Notes: a model not told the origin generated them from the sequence alone. Positions 52,255 through 61,818 are shown, numbered from the stretch's first letter. The stretch: DNA of 64,000 nucleotides from Flagellimonas profundi (GCF_017313275.1 NZ_JAFLNM010000001.1:744001-808000); one strand, 5' to 3'. Numbers and translations are program-made.

Positions 52255-52794
52255 TTAAAACAGAAAATAACGAAGGCCGATACCTGCATAGGGATAGAAA
52301 TTGCCCACATCGCTATTTACATGATAATACTCGTTGGCCTTGACCAAGAGGGAAAAATCATTGCTCAGGGTAAGCTCGCCCTCAAGCCCTACATAGGCTC
52401 CGTAGATAAACTGGCTCTTGGCATCGATGACCGCACCCGTTTCCAAGAGGCTATTGCCATTGTTGATGACCTCGTAACCGATAATGGCACCACCCCCGAT
52501 ATTGAGCGCATAACGTTTAAAGTTTCTTTGTTCCAGAATTTTAAAGAAATAGCCAGGTTGTACCGTGAATATGTTGTAGGGAATCGTGAACGTACCTCGG
52601 TCTTCCGCTATGGCGGCGAATACGCTCAACTGGGCATACCGATTTCGATTCAAGTGGTAATTATAGGTTGCCATAATGCCAAAACCGTCTTCGGCATATC
52701 CGCTGCTGACCCCGATTGATGAAGCATAATTGCCTTCCTGGGAATGAATTGAACTGCAAGCTATTATTGCGGTTATGAATAATAAATTTTTCAT
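52255..52794 (-). CDS. traO: TraO-like conjugal transfer protein
   Basis: A 179-residue protein with a signal peptide (ending IHSQ) and a beta-strand-rich mature part (GVSSGYAEDGFGIMATYNYHLN, FYPYAGIGLRYFLF). This is the size and composition of TraO family outer-membrane proteins. ATG 52794 is used as the start (a TTG at 52800 would overlap the previous gene). Position after traN supports it. Likely part of the transfer channel's outer-membrane section. Confidence 0.75.
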   Translation of the reverse strand: MKNLLFITAIIACSSIHSQEGNYASSIGVSSGYAEDGFGIMATYNYHLNRNRYAQLSVFAAIAEDRGTFTIPYNIFTVQPGYFFKILEQRNFKRYALNIGGGAIIGYEVINNGNSLLETGAVIDAKSQFIYGAYVGLEGELTLSNDFSLLVKANEYYHVNSDVGNFYPYAGIGLRYFLF

Positions 52795-52796
52795 GT

Positions 52797-53759
52797 TCAA
52801 AAGTGTATTGGGTTGTTGATTATTTCATGCCCGATTTTCAGGGACAGGTTTCGGTTGCCCGATTCTTCGTCCAATTCCACGACCACCTCTTTTTTTTCGT
52901 CCAATGCGAATTTTTTAAAGACCACCACGAAATGGTTCTCGCTCTTTCCGGCCACCGTTTTGGGCTGTTTGTAGGTAAAAAGGGGCTTTAGTTCCATTCG
53001 CTGGTTGCTGCTACTGTTCCTGTAATTTGTGGCGATTTGGTGCTTGATGAAATTGATGTCCAGATCAAGCCCTTCCTTATTCTCGATCCGAAACTGAAAA
53101 TAGAGTTCGTCCTCGTTGTAATAGACCCCCTTGAGCCAAAGAAAAACATTATCCAACCGTGCAAAATAGCGACTGATTCTGGCCCTGTCAAACTGCATAT
53201 AATAGCACCGAAGACGATAGTATTCCATTGGATCTTTTTCGTAAAGCTCTTTGGTTGCCCTGTCTATGGAATTGTCGGAAGTTTTTGCAGGTTTAGCCGT
53301 TGATATGGCTACCGCCTCATTCTCTTTGTTTTCTGATGTAGTACCCTCAGAAGCGTTATTGTTATTTTGCACATTTCTTGTTGTTCCATCAATATTGGTA
53401 ATGGCCATTTCGGGCTTGATGTACCAAGTGAACTGTTTTGGTCGCTCGGTCAGTTCAAGAATGAAATCATAGACTTGGCCCGATTCTGTAATTACGGTAT
53501 GGTTCGTAAAGTTTTTTTCCTCCGTGGCAAGTTCATCGTAATATAGCTTTAAGATCCTTCCATGAAATTTACTTCCCTCAGCTTTTGGCAGGTCTGCTAT
53601 AAACCCAAAATCGTTCCCGATAATACTTTCAGAAATATTTTCAGGAAATATCAAAATGGTCTTGTAGTTTCTAGCCACTTCCAAAGTGTCGCTATAACGC
53701 TGTGCGGCACATGCCGAAGCGAAAATAAATGTTGATATGAGTAGTATTTTCTTAGCCAT
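52797..53759 (-). CDS. traN: TraN-like (DUF4138) conjugal transfer protein
   Basis: A 320-residue secreted protein (signal ending ASACAAQ) with the DUF4138 pattern: YKTILIFPENISESIIGNDFGFIADLP near the start and LYFQFRIENKEGLDLDINFI near the end. It corresponds to VirB9-like outer-membrane complex components of the Bacteroidetes transfer system. A Ser/Asn/Glu linker (NVQNNNNASEGTTSENKEN) interrupts the middle. It begins four bases after traM. Confidence 0.88.
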   Translation of the reverse strand: MAKKILLISTFIFASACAAQRYSDTLEVARNYKTILIFPENISESIIGNDFGFIADLPKAEGSKFHGRILKLYYDELATEEKNFTNHTVITESGQVYDFILELTERPKQFTWYIKPEMAITNIDGTTRNVQNNNNASEGTTSENKENEAVAISTAKPAKTSDNSIDRATKELYEKDPMEYYRLRCYYMQFDRARISRYFARLDNVFLWLKGVYYNEDELYFQFRIENKEGLDLDINFIKHQIATNYRNSSSNQRMELKPLFTYKQPKTVAGKSENHFVVVFKKFALDEKKEVVVELDEESGNRNLSLKIGHEIINNPIHF

Positions 53760-53763
53760 TCAT

Positions 53764-54768
53764 TTAGGTTTTGGGCACCAAAAAAACACGGTCTCCATTG
53801 ACCAATAAGATTTTATCCTGTTGTTTGTATTTTTTCTTCTGGAAAAAGTTGCCGAAGGAGCGGACAAGGTTTCGACCGAGTGGTGTTTCAGAAACTTCTC
53901 CTGCCGCTTCGGAAAGTTCATTGACTCCTTGTTGTCGGATCTCTGCGTTAAATTCATTCAGCAGTTCACCTGCCCTTTCGTTGTGTAATCCGACCATTCC
54001 ATCTTCTTGGTCGATAGCCGTTAGCGGTATCTTTACGTTGTCGATATTGGTTACTTCCAACAGAACCCGAGATCCTTGCAAGTTCGATTTGGCATACACA
54101 AAGGTGTTCTTGGGGAATCGCTTGTTATTATAGTGCACATCTTCCCTTAAAATAAGCACTACACGATTACCGGGCAGTATGAACTGATCGCGATATATTG
54201 ACGCATCAAATTTTATTGATTCCACGGTAACTGTAGATGGTGATTCCATATAAGGTGCGGAATAGTCCTGACTTCGCGAGAGACGTTCGTCACGAGCTTC
54301 CATCAGTAACTTCCTGTATTCCAGTTTTTCTTTGGCTACGCTCTTTTTTGTAACATATTCGGGGGTTGTAGTGTTTTGGTCGAGGGTGTTTTCATCATCG
54401 ATATCTTGCGAAGCCGTTTCGTCCAATGAAAAATTGTTCAGTTCTTCCAAGAGGCGTTCCAGTGAATCGTTTTCTTTTTTTGAGTGGAGAATGCTTTTGA
54501 AAAGTCCATTATTCTTCTGGGCGTCCAAAGAATCTTGTTGAGCATTTTTATAGATATCGTTTGGTTCCTCGACCTTAAGTTCCTTCTTTTGGTCCGGCAG
54601 GAAATTGTTGTAACCATCCTTATCCAAATCGTTTTTCCCATGGTTCCGCACAGAACTTATACTGGTCGTGATAAAAAATACCGTAAGCAACACGATTATG
54701 GGTGCAGAAATAGCGAACAGCTTATGCTGCCGTATCCAATGGTTAAACTTTTCAATCATACTGTTCAT
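53764..54768 (-). CDS. traM: TraM-like conjugative channel protein
   Basis: A 334-residue protein with one N-terminal membrane helix (about residues 16-38) and a long acidic-basic linker. The C-terminal ~170 residues are beta-rich: DASIYRDQFILPGNRVVLILREDVHYNNKRFPKNTFVYA. This is the VirB10-like TraM family of Bacteroidetes conjugative elements, linking inner and outer membranes. It sits between traK and traN with no room for traL. Confidence 0.85.
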   Translation of the reverse strand: MNSMIEKFNHWIRQHKLFAISAPIIVLLTVFFITTSISSVRNHGKNDLDKDGYNNFLPDQKKELKVEEPNDIYKNAQQDSLDAQKNNGLFKSILHSKKENDSLERLLEELNNFSLDETASQDIDDENTLDQNTTTPEYVTKKSVAKEKLEYRKLLMEARDERLSRSQDYSAPYMESPSTVTVESIKFDASIYRDQFILPGNRVVLILREDVHYNNKRFPKNTFVYAKSNLQGSRVLLEVTNIDNVKIPLTAIDQEDGMVGLHNERAGELLNEFNAEIRQQGVNELSEAAGEVSETPLGRNLVRSFGNFFQKKKYKQQDKILLVNGDRVFLVPKT

Positions 54769-54778
54769 AGGTTGGTGG

Positions 54779-55396
54779 TTACAGATCCGTATTGTTCAAA
54801 ACATCGAACCTGAGGATCTTTAAACCGTTCAAATTGTTCGGTGTCGATTTGGTCTCCTCGATAAACCCCGTTGTGATCAAGGTTCGATATTCCGCATTCC
54901 CATCTTTTAAGATTCGTTGTTTTCCGACAAACCGAAATGGAAAGGGATAGCGTGAGTAATCCACTAAAATCGAATCCTTTTCCACTTCGATGGAATAGCC
55001 ACTTTTGGCTATATCCTCATAATAACTTTGATCGATCAACCTATTGTACAATCGCTGTACCGAATGATCGCCCATATAAAGCGCCCTGCCTTCAATATTT
55101 CTTTTGATATGGCGCAAATCAGGTTCCAAGGCAAAGAAGAGTTCATGGAAATTTGCAATATGGCCTTCGCATAAAATATCTACCGCCCGCTTGTAGTCCT
55201 TGATTCTGACTACGGCCAATTTCTGGCCTTTATCGAGCAGATAGAAACTGTTCCTGGCACTCTCGTTCGTTCTGTAGGTATAGTAGATATTGAGGATGGT
55301 CGAGACGAACGTAAGAATTAAAGATACATATAGTACCTTGTTGCTATTGCTACGAATCCTACTTAAATCGTTGAAAATCCTGTATTTACCGTCCAT
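54779..55396 (-). CDS. traK: TraK-like conjugal transfer protein
   Basis: A 205-residue inner-membrane protein with one N-terminal helix (about residues 20-42, VLYVSLILTFVSTILNIYYTY). The globular part contains GQKLAVVRIKDYKRAVDILCEGHIANFHELFFALEPD and YSIEVEKDSILVDYSRYPFPFRFVGKQRI, matching VirB8-like TraK proteins. It lies in canonical order between traJ and traM. Confidence 0.85.
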   Translation of the reverse strand: MDGKYRIFNDLSRIRSNSNKVLYVSLILTFVSTILNIYYTYRTNESARNSFYLLDKGQKLAVVRIKDYKRAVDILCEGHIANFHELFFALEPDLRHIKRNIEGRALYMGDHSVQRLYNRLIDQSYYEDIAKSGYSIEVEKDSILVDYSRYPFPFRFVGKQRILKDGNAEYRTLITTGFIEETKSTPNNLNGLKILRFDVLNNTDL

Positions 55397-55442
55397 CTGT
55401 TCTTCTGTGTTCGTTTAAATTCTTCTTTGATCGTTGAAAGGA

Positions 55443-56354
55443 TTATTGTATCAAAGTTCTTACGCCTTTTGTAGCTCCGCCCGTCTTTGCATCGACCGCT
55501 GTCTGTGCGGCTTTTTTGGCATAATGTTTTGTCCTGTCTTTTAGTTGGCTTGCGCTTACGTTCATGCCCTGCACAATAAAGTTGGACAAGACCGGTGCCT
55601 TGAGGTATACGAATACGTTCATTAACATCAATAGGGCACTTGTCAGCACCAGGCCCAAATTGGCTTCTCCGTCGTATAGCAAAGTTTGTATAAGATTATC
55701 GAGAATCTTGAGCATAAAATTGTCGATCAGATATAGCATGGGTATCCATAGGCATACGCTCATAAACTTCTGTAGCCAAGCTTTCCACATCCCCGAAAAG
55801 ACAGGAATGAATGACAGCCCGATATTCAACGGGCCAAATATGATCAGGACGAAAAGGTAGATTACCGACATGGCTTTGATGCCGACAAATACAACGGCCG
55901 ATATGAACGAGGCAATCGACGTGGCCGTAGAGGTAACAAATCCCAAGGCGATGGATGCAAGTCCTTCCGAATCCAAAGCCAATAAGCTCCATGTGCCGTC
56001 CTCGGACTCAAGGGCCTCCATCTGTGCTATAAAAATCTTCGTTTGAAGTACGTCCCACGAAATATCGTTGGCTTTAAAAGTTGTTCCGACCGTTTGATAA
56101 AACTCGTATATGGTCAGGATAACCACTTCGTAGTTCAAAAGCAATATGGCCAAAGGCACCCATTTGAGGTAAGCAAGAATGTTCGCTCTTTTTTCTTCGT
56201 TCAGAAACACGCCCAGTGCGATAAGCCCGATACCGATATAGGCGAATTGTTGCCCGATACCTATAATGGGATCGACCACCTCAAAAGCGTCAATAATATA
56301 TTGGTCAAAAAGCTCGTTGACCGTTTCCCGAATTCCTTTGTCCGTAATCTGCAT
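55443..56354 (-). CDS. traJ: TraJ-like polytopic inner-membrane transfer protein
   Basis: A 303-residue protein with about seven hydrophobic helices and a soluble C-terminal tail (VSASQLKDRTKHYAKKAAQTAVDAKTGGATK). This matches TraJ (VirB6-like) of CTnDOT-type elements, a central channel component. The gene follows traI by 9 bases. Confidence comes from gene order and hydrophobic pattern. Confidence 0.85.
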   Translation of the reverse strand: MQITDKGIRETVNELFDQYIIDAFEVVDPIIGIGQQFAYIGIGLIALGVFLNEEKRANILAYLKWVPLAILLLNYEVVILTIYEFYQTVGTTFKANDISWDVLQTKIFIAQMEALESEDGTWSLLALDSEGLASIALGFVTSTATSIASFISAVVFVGIKAMSVIYLFVLIIFGPLNIGLSFIPVFSGMWKAWLQKFMSVCLWIPMLYLIDNFMLKILDNLIQTLLYDGEANLGLVLTSALLMLMNVFVYLKAPVLSNFIVQGMNVSASQLKDRTKHYAKKAAQTAVDAKTGGATKGVRTLIQ

Positions 56355-56363
56355 GGTTTCTTT

Positions 56364-56981
56364 TTATTCTTTGTTCATATTTATCAGTGTGCTTCTGGAC
56401 TTTCTGAAGGCATTGGTCCGTGAAAGTTTGTTGTTATAGACTATCAGGTTATCGAGAATACTTTCCAGTTCACTGTTGATTCCGTTCACTTTCTTTAGGC
56501 GTTCCTCGGGTAGGATTATCGCCTTGGTCTTCAGGATATCGTTGCATTGTTTAAAAAGGTTTTTGGTTTCAAGGATAGCGTTCGCGGCAAAGCCAAAAAA
56601 CTCCTGCCTTTCTTTTCGATTCAAGTGTTCCAATTGTTGTACGGTCTGTTTGGAAGTGCGATACGCCTCCAAAATCTTGGTTTTTAAGTCGATGGTCCTG
56701 CTAACGTCCGTCGATTTGGTCACATAGGCCGGTGCCTGTTTCTTGGCCTCCAGCTCTTCTTTAAGGATCTTTCTCGATTTTAAGGTTTCATTGTTGTTTT
56801 TCTCCATCAGGTTAATAAGGCGGGAAAGATTTTTGTTGACGGCCTTTAGCTGTATGTTGATATTCATCAGTTGACTGTTTACCATTCCAACGCTGGCGTT
56901 GGTCGCGGCATCGGTAACCGGAATTTGGGAAATGATCGCCAATGGAAAAAGCAAACCCATTAATACAAATGTTCTTTTCAT
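56364..56981 (-). CDS. traI: TraI-like (DUF4141) secreted coiled-coil protein
   Basis: A 205-residue protein with a signal peptide (ending IISQ) followed by long helices with heptad-like Leu/Ile spacing (MNINIQLKAVNKNLSRLINLMEKNNNETLKSRKILKEELEAKK). Positionally it corresponds to TraI/DUF4141, a VirB5-like component. The ATG at 56981 is used; the open frame extends upstream but overlaps traG. The sequence itself gives limited family evidence. Confidence 0.7.
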   Translation of the reverse strand: MKRTFVLMGLLFPLAIISQIPVTDAATNASVGMVNSQLMNINIQLKAVNKNLSRLINLMEKNNNETLKSRKILKEELEAKKQAPAYVTKSTDVSRTIDLKTKILEAYRTSKQTVQQLEHLNRKERQEFFGFAANAILETKNLFKQCNDILKTKAIILPEERLKKVNGINSELESILDNLIVYNNKLSRTNAFRKSRSTLINMNKE

Positions 56982-56991
56982 AGTCTTAGTT

Positions 56992-59526
56992 TTATGGAGC
57001 ATTTTCAAAGGCGTAGGCCTTTGCGGTCAACTCCCAATTTTTATGATTCTTTTTATACAGTTCCAAAATTTTACCGCTCTCGGTCGGATTGGTTTCGTAA
57101 ATGCATTTCTCTTCCAAAGAGGTTTCCAAGCCGTAGACCTTTACCTTGTCCATCCAACAGAACGCGGCCTCACGGAACTTTCTGTCCTTCGGTAAATCCT
57201 TATTGATGGAAAGAATAAGCTGTTTTTGTTTCTCGTTTAAACCCATAACGGTCTGTATCTTATCGAAGGATTGGGCAAAGTCCCGCATGTCCAGGAAGAC
57301 CTTGATGTGCGAGTTGACCACAATGGCATTTTTGATGATTTCGGAGGAGATAAAGTCACTTACTTTTTGGGAAATAAAAATAGGCTGGCCTCCCAGTTTT
57401 CGCGCCATTCTTGATTGGCTGTTGAAATAGTGTACCAGTTCGGGCCTTACCAAGGCCTTCCATGCCTCGTCTACGGCCAATATTTTATTTATGGACAGTT
57501 TGGCGAGGTCATGCATCTTCTTGTTAAAGATCTCCATTATCATCAGCGCAGTGATGGGAAACAGCAGCTCGTTATCGATCAGTTTGCCCAATTTGAAGTA
57601 CACCACTTTTTCATCGCTTAGTCTGGTAATCCTATCGTCCTGTTTGTTCAAGAGTTCGCCTCTCGGCCCGCCTGTGTAATACTTTTCCAGCAGGAAGAGG
57701 AACACATTGGCATCGAATTTTTCCTTCGGAATTTCTTTGGTTCCAATAAATGCTATTATATGATTCCTGCAATACTCATAGAAAGTGTCAAACCTGAAAT
57801 TTGTATTACCGCTTTGCCACATTAACTCGTAATAACCCGTAACCAAAAGTTCGATAACGGTATTTGCGACTTCCAAACCTGTGACATCCTTACTGTTACC
57901 CGTAATCAATTTGAGAAGCGTTACAAGGTGCAGCAGTTTGCTTTCGGCCAAAGTCTTGCTCCGAGTGCGGTTCTCGACAACATCGTGATTGTCCAGAAGA
58001 AAAGGATTGAAGGTAAATGGCCGGTCATCATCATGCTGCAGGATTATGCCACCAAATACCTCGGTAAGTTTATCGTAGGAATTGCCGTCCTCGATGATAA
58101 CGGCCTCCCCGCCTTGCCTCAGTTCGGAAGCGATGTAATGGTTGACATAATAGGATTTGCCGCCGCCCGACCCGGAGGCGACCAACATCCCCCGATTGAA
58201 TATCCAACCTTTTTCTTCAGGTATTCGATACAAGCTGGCAGTAAGCGGCCGGCCGGAGATTCTATCCACCGTACGCAGCCCATCAACGGCTTTCGACGAA
58301 TCTTTATAGCCGCCTTCAAAATAGAGTAGGGAGGAGGCCATATCGCTCGGCATGGGTAGGTATAGCTCGAACGGGATGCCAATAGCATTACCAGGGACAC
58401 CGGCAAAAAACAGATTCTTCCTATCTATACTGTTCCTCTTTGCATTGATCTTCAATTTTTTAAAGGCGGAAGAAATGGAGTTTTCCATTTGCCCTTGCCT
58501 GCTCCGGTCGTCCTCGAACCCGAATACATTGAGATGGTAAAAGACCGTTTCCTTGTGGTTTTCAAGGATATCTTTGGTATAGTCGAATATTTGATCCGCG
58601 TATATCGCGTTACTGTCATCTTTCTTTCCGGTACTGAAGCGCTGGAAGCTTTTCGCTTTTTTCCGTAGGCTGGAAAGTGCTTTTTCCTGATCCGGTATGT
58701 GGATATATTGATTGATGATATGTTCATGGGGCACCTTGAAACCCAAAGAAAACAGATTGCCGATAGGGAAACGATTATGACGGGTAGTGAACTTTCCATA
58801 TAGCTCATGGGTGCCTACATGCTCTTTGGTGAACTGATCCAAATTTTCCAGCGTGAAAAATTGCCCCTTCTTACTGCCAATATTTATGGAGTTGTTGGCG
58901 AAATCCACATCGGTTAGATTGGCGTTTTCTTCACAAATGCCAAAATATTTGGGGTATAGCCCATCCGGGGAAAACAAATCGTCATAATCCAATAGTTCGG
59001 ACTTTATCAGACCGCTCGAATTAATCAAATTGTCGACATTCTCCACTTGATTTTCGAACTCCTTCAATATTCCGCTATCGATGAATTCTTCGGGAACGGT
59101 ATGCGACAAATAGAATTCCCGCCTTTTGCCCAAGAACGAGTTCGCCCGTTTGGAACCATAGGTAATGTAATTTTTGGGAACAACGCTGATATATAGATAA
59201 TGGCTGCCGACCAAATAAGGGCGGTCCTCAAAATGTTTTTCGTTGGCGCGTTCCAACATATCGCCTCGTAGCCTTTGGGAATTCGGAGTATAATTTTCCT
59301 GAAGAAAGAAATCCTGCCGGTGTAGGAGCCTATTCGGGCCCAAGACATTGATGATGTTGGAAAACAGCTCTTGAAGCATTCCATATTCCAGAGCATCCAA
59401 TGTATATACTTCGGGTAATTCAAGTTTTAGGGGAACGGTCAAACAACCCTTCTCTTTGGATATCAATGCCCTTCTCTCATAACCGTAAATAGGGAACGCG
59501 TCCCAAAGTGCTACTTGTTTTTCCAT
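56992..59526 (-). CDS. traG: TraG-type conjugation ATPase (VirB4-like)
   Basis: An 844-residue cytoplasmic ATPase that powers the transfer channel. Walker A is GSGGGKS (about residues 449-456) and Walker B is ILAVDEAW (about 680-690). The N-terminal half is the TraG/VirB4 N-domain, with ISVVPKNYITYGSKRANSF. The C-terminal half has the RecA-like fold with FISQKVSDFISSEII. It overlaps traF by 16 bases. The gene is full length. Confidence 0.95.
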   Translation of the reverse strand: MEKQVALWDAFPIYGYERRALISKEKGCLTVPLKLELPEVYTLDALEYGMLQELFSNIINVLGPNRLLHRQDFFLQENYTPNSQRLRGDMLERANEKHFEDRPYLVGSHYLYISVVPKNYITYGSKRANSFLGKRREFYLSHTVPEEFIDSGILKEFENQVENVDNLINSSGLIKSELLDYDDLFSPDGLYPKYFGICEENANLTDVDFANNSINIGSKKGQFFTLENLDQFTKEHVGTHELYGKFTTRHNRFPIGNLFSLGFKVPHEHIINQYIHIPDQEKALSSLRKKAKSFQRFSTGKKDDSNAIYADQIFDYTKDILENHKETVFYHLNVFGFEDDRSRQGQMENSISSAFKKLKINAKRNSIDRKNLFFAGVPGNAIGIPFELYLPMPSDMASSLLYFEGGYKDSSKAVDGLRTVDRISGRPLTASLYRIPEEKGWIFNRGMLVASGSGGGKSYYVNHYIASELRQGGEAVIIEDGNSYDKLTEVFGGIILQHDDDRPFTFNPFLLDNHDVVENRTRSKTLAESKLLHLVTLLKLITGNSKDVTGLEVANTVIELLVTGYYELMWQSGNTNFRFDTFYEYCRNHIIAFIGTKEIPKEKFDANVFLFLLEKYYTGGPRGELLNKQDDRITRLSDEKVVYFKLGKLIDNELLFPITALMIMEIFNKKMHDLAKLSINKILAVDEAWKALVRPELVHYFNSQSRMARKLGGQPIFISQKVSDFISSEIIKNAIVVNSHIKVFLDMRDFAQSFDKIQTVMGLNEKQKQLILSINKDLPKDRKFREAAFCWMDKVKVYGLETSLEEKCIYETNPTESGKILELYKKNHKNWELTAKAYAFENAP

Positions 59527-59834
59527 AGCAATAGGTTTTCGTATGTATTGGATATTTTTATGGAATCGGGTTTGGCGGCATCTGCCATTTTTTTGACAAA
59601 CCCATTGGCGCCGTAGGTTCGTGAGTAGAACAGAAGGACGAGGAATATGATGGCGATTGCGATGACGATCGCTAACATGGCCAATACCATCGGAATAAAA
59701 GTGGATAGGACCAGTCCCAGTATAATCGCTGCCAGGCCAAGATAAAGGCAGTACATAATGTACTTTGCCTTGAGGCCTCGATATAGGACATCCTTTTGCA
59801 GCCCTTTCCTGATCGGGATAAAATTATTCTCCAT
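59511..59834 (-). CDS. traF: TraF-like (DUF4133) small membrane protein
   Basis: A 107-residue protein starting MENNFIPIRKGLQKDVLYRGLKAKYIMY, the diagnostic DUF4133 block, with two membrane helices (about residues 27-48 and 52-72). The frame is open from a TTG at 59873, but ATG 59834 yields the known N-terminus. It corresponds to VirB3-like TraF and overlaps the traG start by 16 bases, indicating translational coupling. Confidence 0.88.
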   Translation of the reverse strand: MENNFIPIRKGLQKDVLYRGLKAKYIMYCLYLGLAAIILGLVLSTFIPMVLAMLAIVIAIAIIFLVLLFYSRTYGANGFVKKMADAAKPDSIKISNTYENLLLWKNK

Positions 59835-59847
59835 GACGTAAGGAAAT

Positions 59848-60162
59848 TTAGATGTTGGCAATTTCCTCGCCAATGGCGATCATGGCAAAAAAGATGGCTA
59901 TCCCAATAATGGCCTTTCCAAGTTTATCCGCAAGATCCGTCTGTTGGTTACGGATATAGATATAGGCCAAGGCCATAATACCAAGTGCCGTGCCCGCTAT
60001 AATCTTGATAATATCTATGATTTCACGGGAAAGGCTTTTGGAGTCGTTCTTGAAATCTTGCGCCTCTTGCAGGAGTTGGTCAAACTGGCCGTAGAAACAT
60101 ATGGGAATGCAGACCAGAAGTAGGAATAGGATAATGGGATCAGGTTTCGGAATCCGGCCCAT
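59848..60162 (-). CDS. traE: TraE-like (DUF4134) small membrane protein
   Basis: A 104-residue protein with an N-terminal signal or anchor (PIILFLLLVCIPICFYG), a short periplasmic loop and two hydrophobic helices (IIDIIKIIAGTALGIMALAYIYI and LGKAIIGIAIFFAMIAIG). This is the VirB2/TraE-type arrangement and the gene precedes traF. The ATG at 60162 is preferred; ATGs at 60183 and 60207 overlap the preceding gene more. Confidence 0.7.
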   Translation of the reverse strand: MGRIPKPDPIILFLLLVCIPICFYGQFDQLLQEAQDFKNDSKSLSREIIDIIKIIAGTALGIMALAYIYIRNQQTDLADKLGKAIIGIAIFFAMIAIGEEIANI

Positions 60163-60490
60163 TGTTCTCGGCCGTATCCTCATTGCGGATAACTTTGAGT
60201 TTTTCATGCTTTTTGCGAGTTAAGGAATTTGCATCATCTTCCAATGAACCCTCTTTAAAAGCTTCCAGAAGTTCCGAGGTGTTTTCCACTTCGGTCATCT
60301 GGTCGAGTACAGCTTCCAAATCAGTTTGTTCATTATCTGACTTATATGCAAATATATTATTTAAATGCAAAAAAGCAATATTTTTTGAATCTTTTTTCTT
60401 TGACGTTTTTTTCTTCTTGAACAGCACCCACAGAACATACCCGTAATAGATTAGGGCCAAACCTATCAATATGTACCAGTAGCTGCTCAA
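60140..60490 (-). CDS. Membrane-anchored hypothetical protein in tra operon
   Basis: A 116-residue protein with one N-terminal helix (YWYILIGLALIYYGYVLWVLF), a Lys-rich stop (KKKKTSKKKDSK) and an acidic C-terminal part (EQTDLEAVLDQMTEVENTSELLEAFKEGSLEDD). It begins at a TTG because an in-frame stop lies three codons upstream. It is in the usual place of TraD, but no sequence similarity is claimed. Confidence 0.6.
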   Translation of the reverse strand: MSSYWYILIGLALIYYGYVLWVLFKKKKTSKKKDSKNIAFLHLNNIFAYKSDNEQTDLEAVLDQMTEVENTSELLEAFKEGSLEDDANSLTRKKHEKLKVIRNEDTAENNGPDSET

Positions 60491-60496
60491 AGTTTT

Positions 60497-60961
60497 CTAT
60501 TTTTGTTCTATTATGTTTATCAGTTTTCTATACTTTTTATCTATAAAATCTTCCAAAACCTTTCTTATCAAGTCATTGCGATGGGTTTTTATGTCCAATT
60601 TATAGGATGCCCCCTGTGCCAATTTTTCATATTTTCCCATGCAGTCCTTACTTAAGGAAAGCACGAAGGATTCCTTTCTATCGCGAAAGTTTTCCGTGCG
60701 TAGGAACAATTTAAATTGTCGAACCGGGTACTCGTCGGTCATTGAAGAATTTTTGGATGTCATCCCTTTATGATTCTCAATGACTGCGGTTTCTTTCGTA
60801 TTCCTAACGGTTTTAGGCTCAAAATGTTGTTTGGACCCACTCGGCGTTTCCTCAATCGAACGCTCACTTTTCAAGGTCTTCAGCACATTCACGGTTTCTT
60901 TGTTCTGTTCCGCCATTTTTTGGATCAGACCTAGTGTATTTACTTTTTTTCCTCTTTTCAT
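60497..60961 (-). CDS. DUF3408-like protein next to parA
   Basis: A 154-residue protein with a polar, Ser/Lys/Thr-rich N-terminal half and a C-terminal segment (FRDRKESFVLSLSKDCMGKYEKLAQGASYKLDIKTHRNDLIRKVLEDFI) that resembles DUF3408, a small DNA-binding-like domain with helix pattern. It lies nine bases after parA and probably acts with it, as in CTn elements. Confidence 0.6.
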   Translation of the reverse strand: MKRGKKVNTLGLIQKMAEQNKETVNVLKTLKSERSIEETPSGSKQHFEPKTVRNTKETAVIENHKGMTSKNSSMTDEYPVRQFKLFLRTENFRDRKESFVLSLSKDCMGKYEKLAQGASYKLDIKTHRNDLIRKVLEDFIDKKYRKLINIIEQK

Positions 60962-60970
60962 AGTATTGCG

Positions 60971-61651
60971 CTATTTTGTTAGTTGGCTTACTTCCTCAAA
61001 GAAATGTTTGATATCTTTTTCGCCCCTTTCTTTATGCTCAGGTATGGGGTACAGTGTATTCCGATATCTTTCCTTGTAGATGGTCTTGTCCTTGACTACA
61101 CTGGTCATCATGGGAATACCCGCCTCTTTAAATTGCTGGCGCAGCACCGCAAACTTGTTTCTTTTGACCAGCTTGTACTTGTTGAAAAAAAGATGGATGC
61201 TCTTTAATACACGCTCTTCATTATCAAGGAAATTATTTTTCAACGTGAAATAAAAGTGTGAAGTGCTGTCTATTTCCAGTTCGTCATGGTCAAAGGGCAC
61301 AAAAACATGTTCCACATACATTAGCCCTTTGACCATCTCTACATTCAAACTGCCAGGAAGGTCGAGAATTATATAATCCACTTGGCCATAGTACTTCAGG
61401 ATGGCATCCTGTAGATTCTGAACGGTTACTGGTTCAATAGGATAAAGTTCCAAACCTGCCCTTTCTTCGGCATCCAACATTTCCATTTCCCGATTCCGTT
61501 TTTTGTAGATGGAGTATTGAGGATTATCGGCATCCAAAAGCACAATTTTTTGCTGCTTTGCATAGAAAAGATTTGAAGCTAGAATAATGTTCAATGTCGT
61601 TTTTCCGATACCACCTTTTTCGCCTACCACACTAATAATCTTTGTATCCAT
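60971..61651 (-). CDS. parA: ParA-family ATPase
   Basis: A 226-residue protein with the deviant Walker A motif VGEKGGIGKTTLNIILA (Lys residues of GGIGKTT present), VLLDADNPQYSIYKK, and DYIILDLPGSLNVEM. This is a ParA/MinD-type ATPase and is the first gene of the tra operon (traA position). It likely maintains or stabilises the element. The upstream region carries short direct repeats (61736-61763). Confidence 0.93.
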   Translation of the reverse strand: MDTKIISVVGEKGGIGKTTLNIILASNLFYAKQQKIVLLDADNPQYSIYKKRNREMEMLDAEERAGLELYPIEPVTVQNLQDAILKYYGQVDYIILDLPGSLNVEMVKGLMYVEHVFVPFDHDELEIDSTSHFYFTLKNNFLDNEERVLKSIHLFFNKYKLVKRNKFAVLRQQFKEAGIPMMTSVVKDKTIYKERYRNTLYPIPEHKERGEKDIKHFFEEVSQLTK

Positions 61652-61735
61652 AATCCGTTATTTAGTTCTTTCAATAATTAGTTAAATGATGAAATAATCA
61701 AGGCATTGTTTAATGACCTAAATCCCTAATTAATT

Positions 61736-61763
61736 ATATAATTATTGAGAAATATATAATTAT
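61736..61763. repeat. Direct repeat ATATAATTAT upstream of parA
   Basis: ATATAATTAT occurs at 61736-61745 and again at 61754-61763, an exact 18-base period, 85-112 bases upstream of the parA start. Such repeats can be operator sites for ParA-associated regulators. The AT-rich context makes chance possible. Confidence 0.4.
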
Positions 61764-61818
61764 AATTTGTTAATAACTAGATGTTTATGAAAAATAATTT
61801 GGGCTAAAACCATATGAG

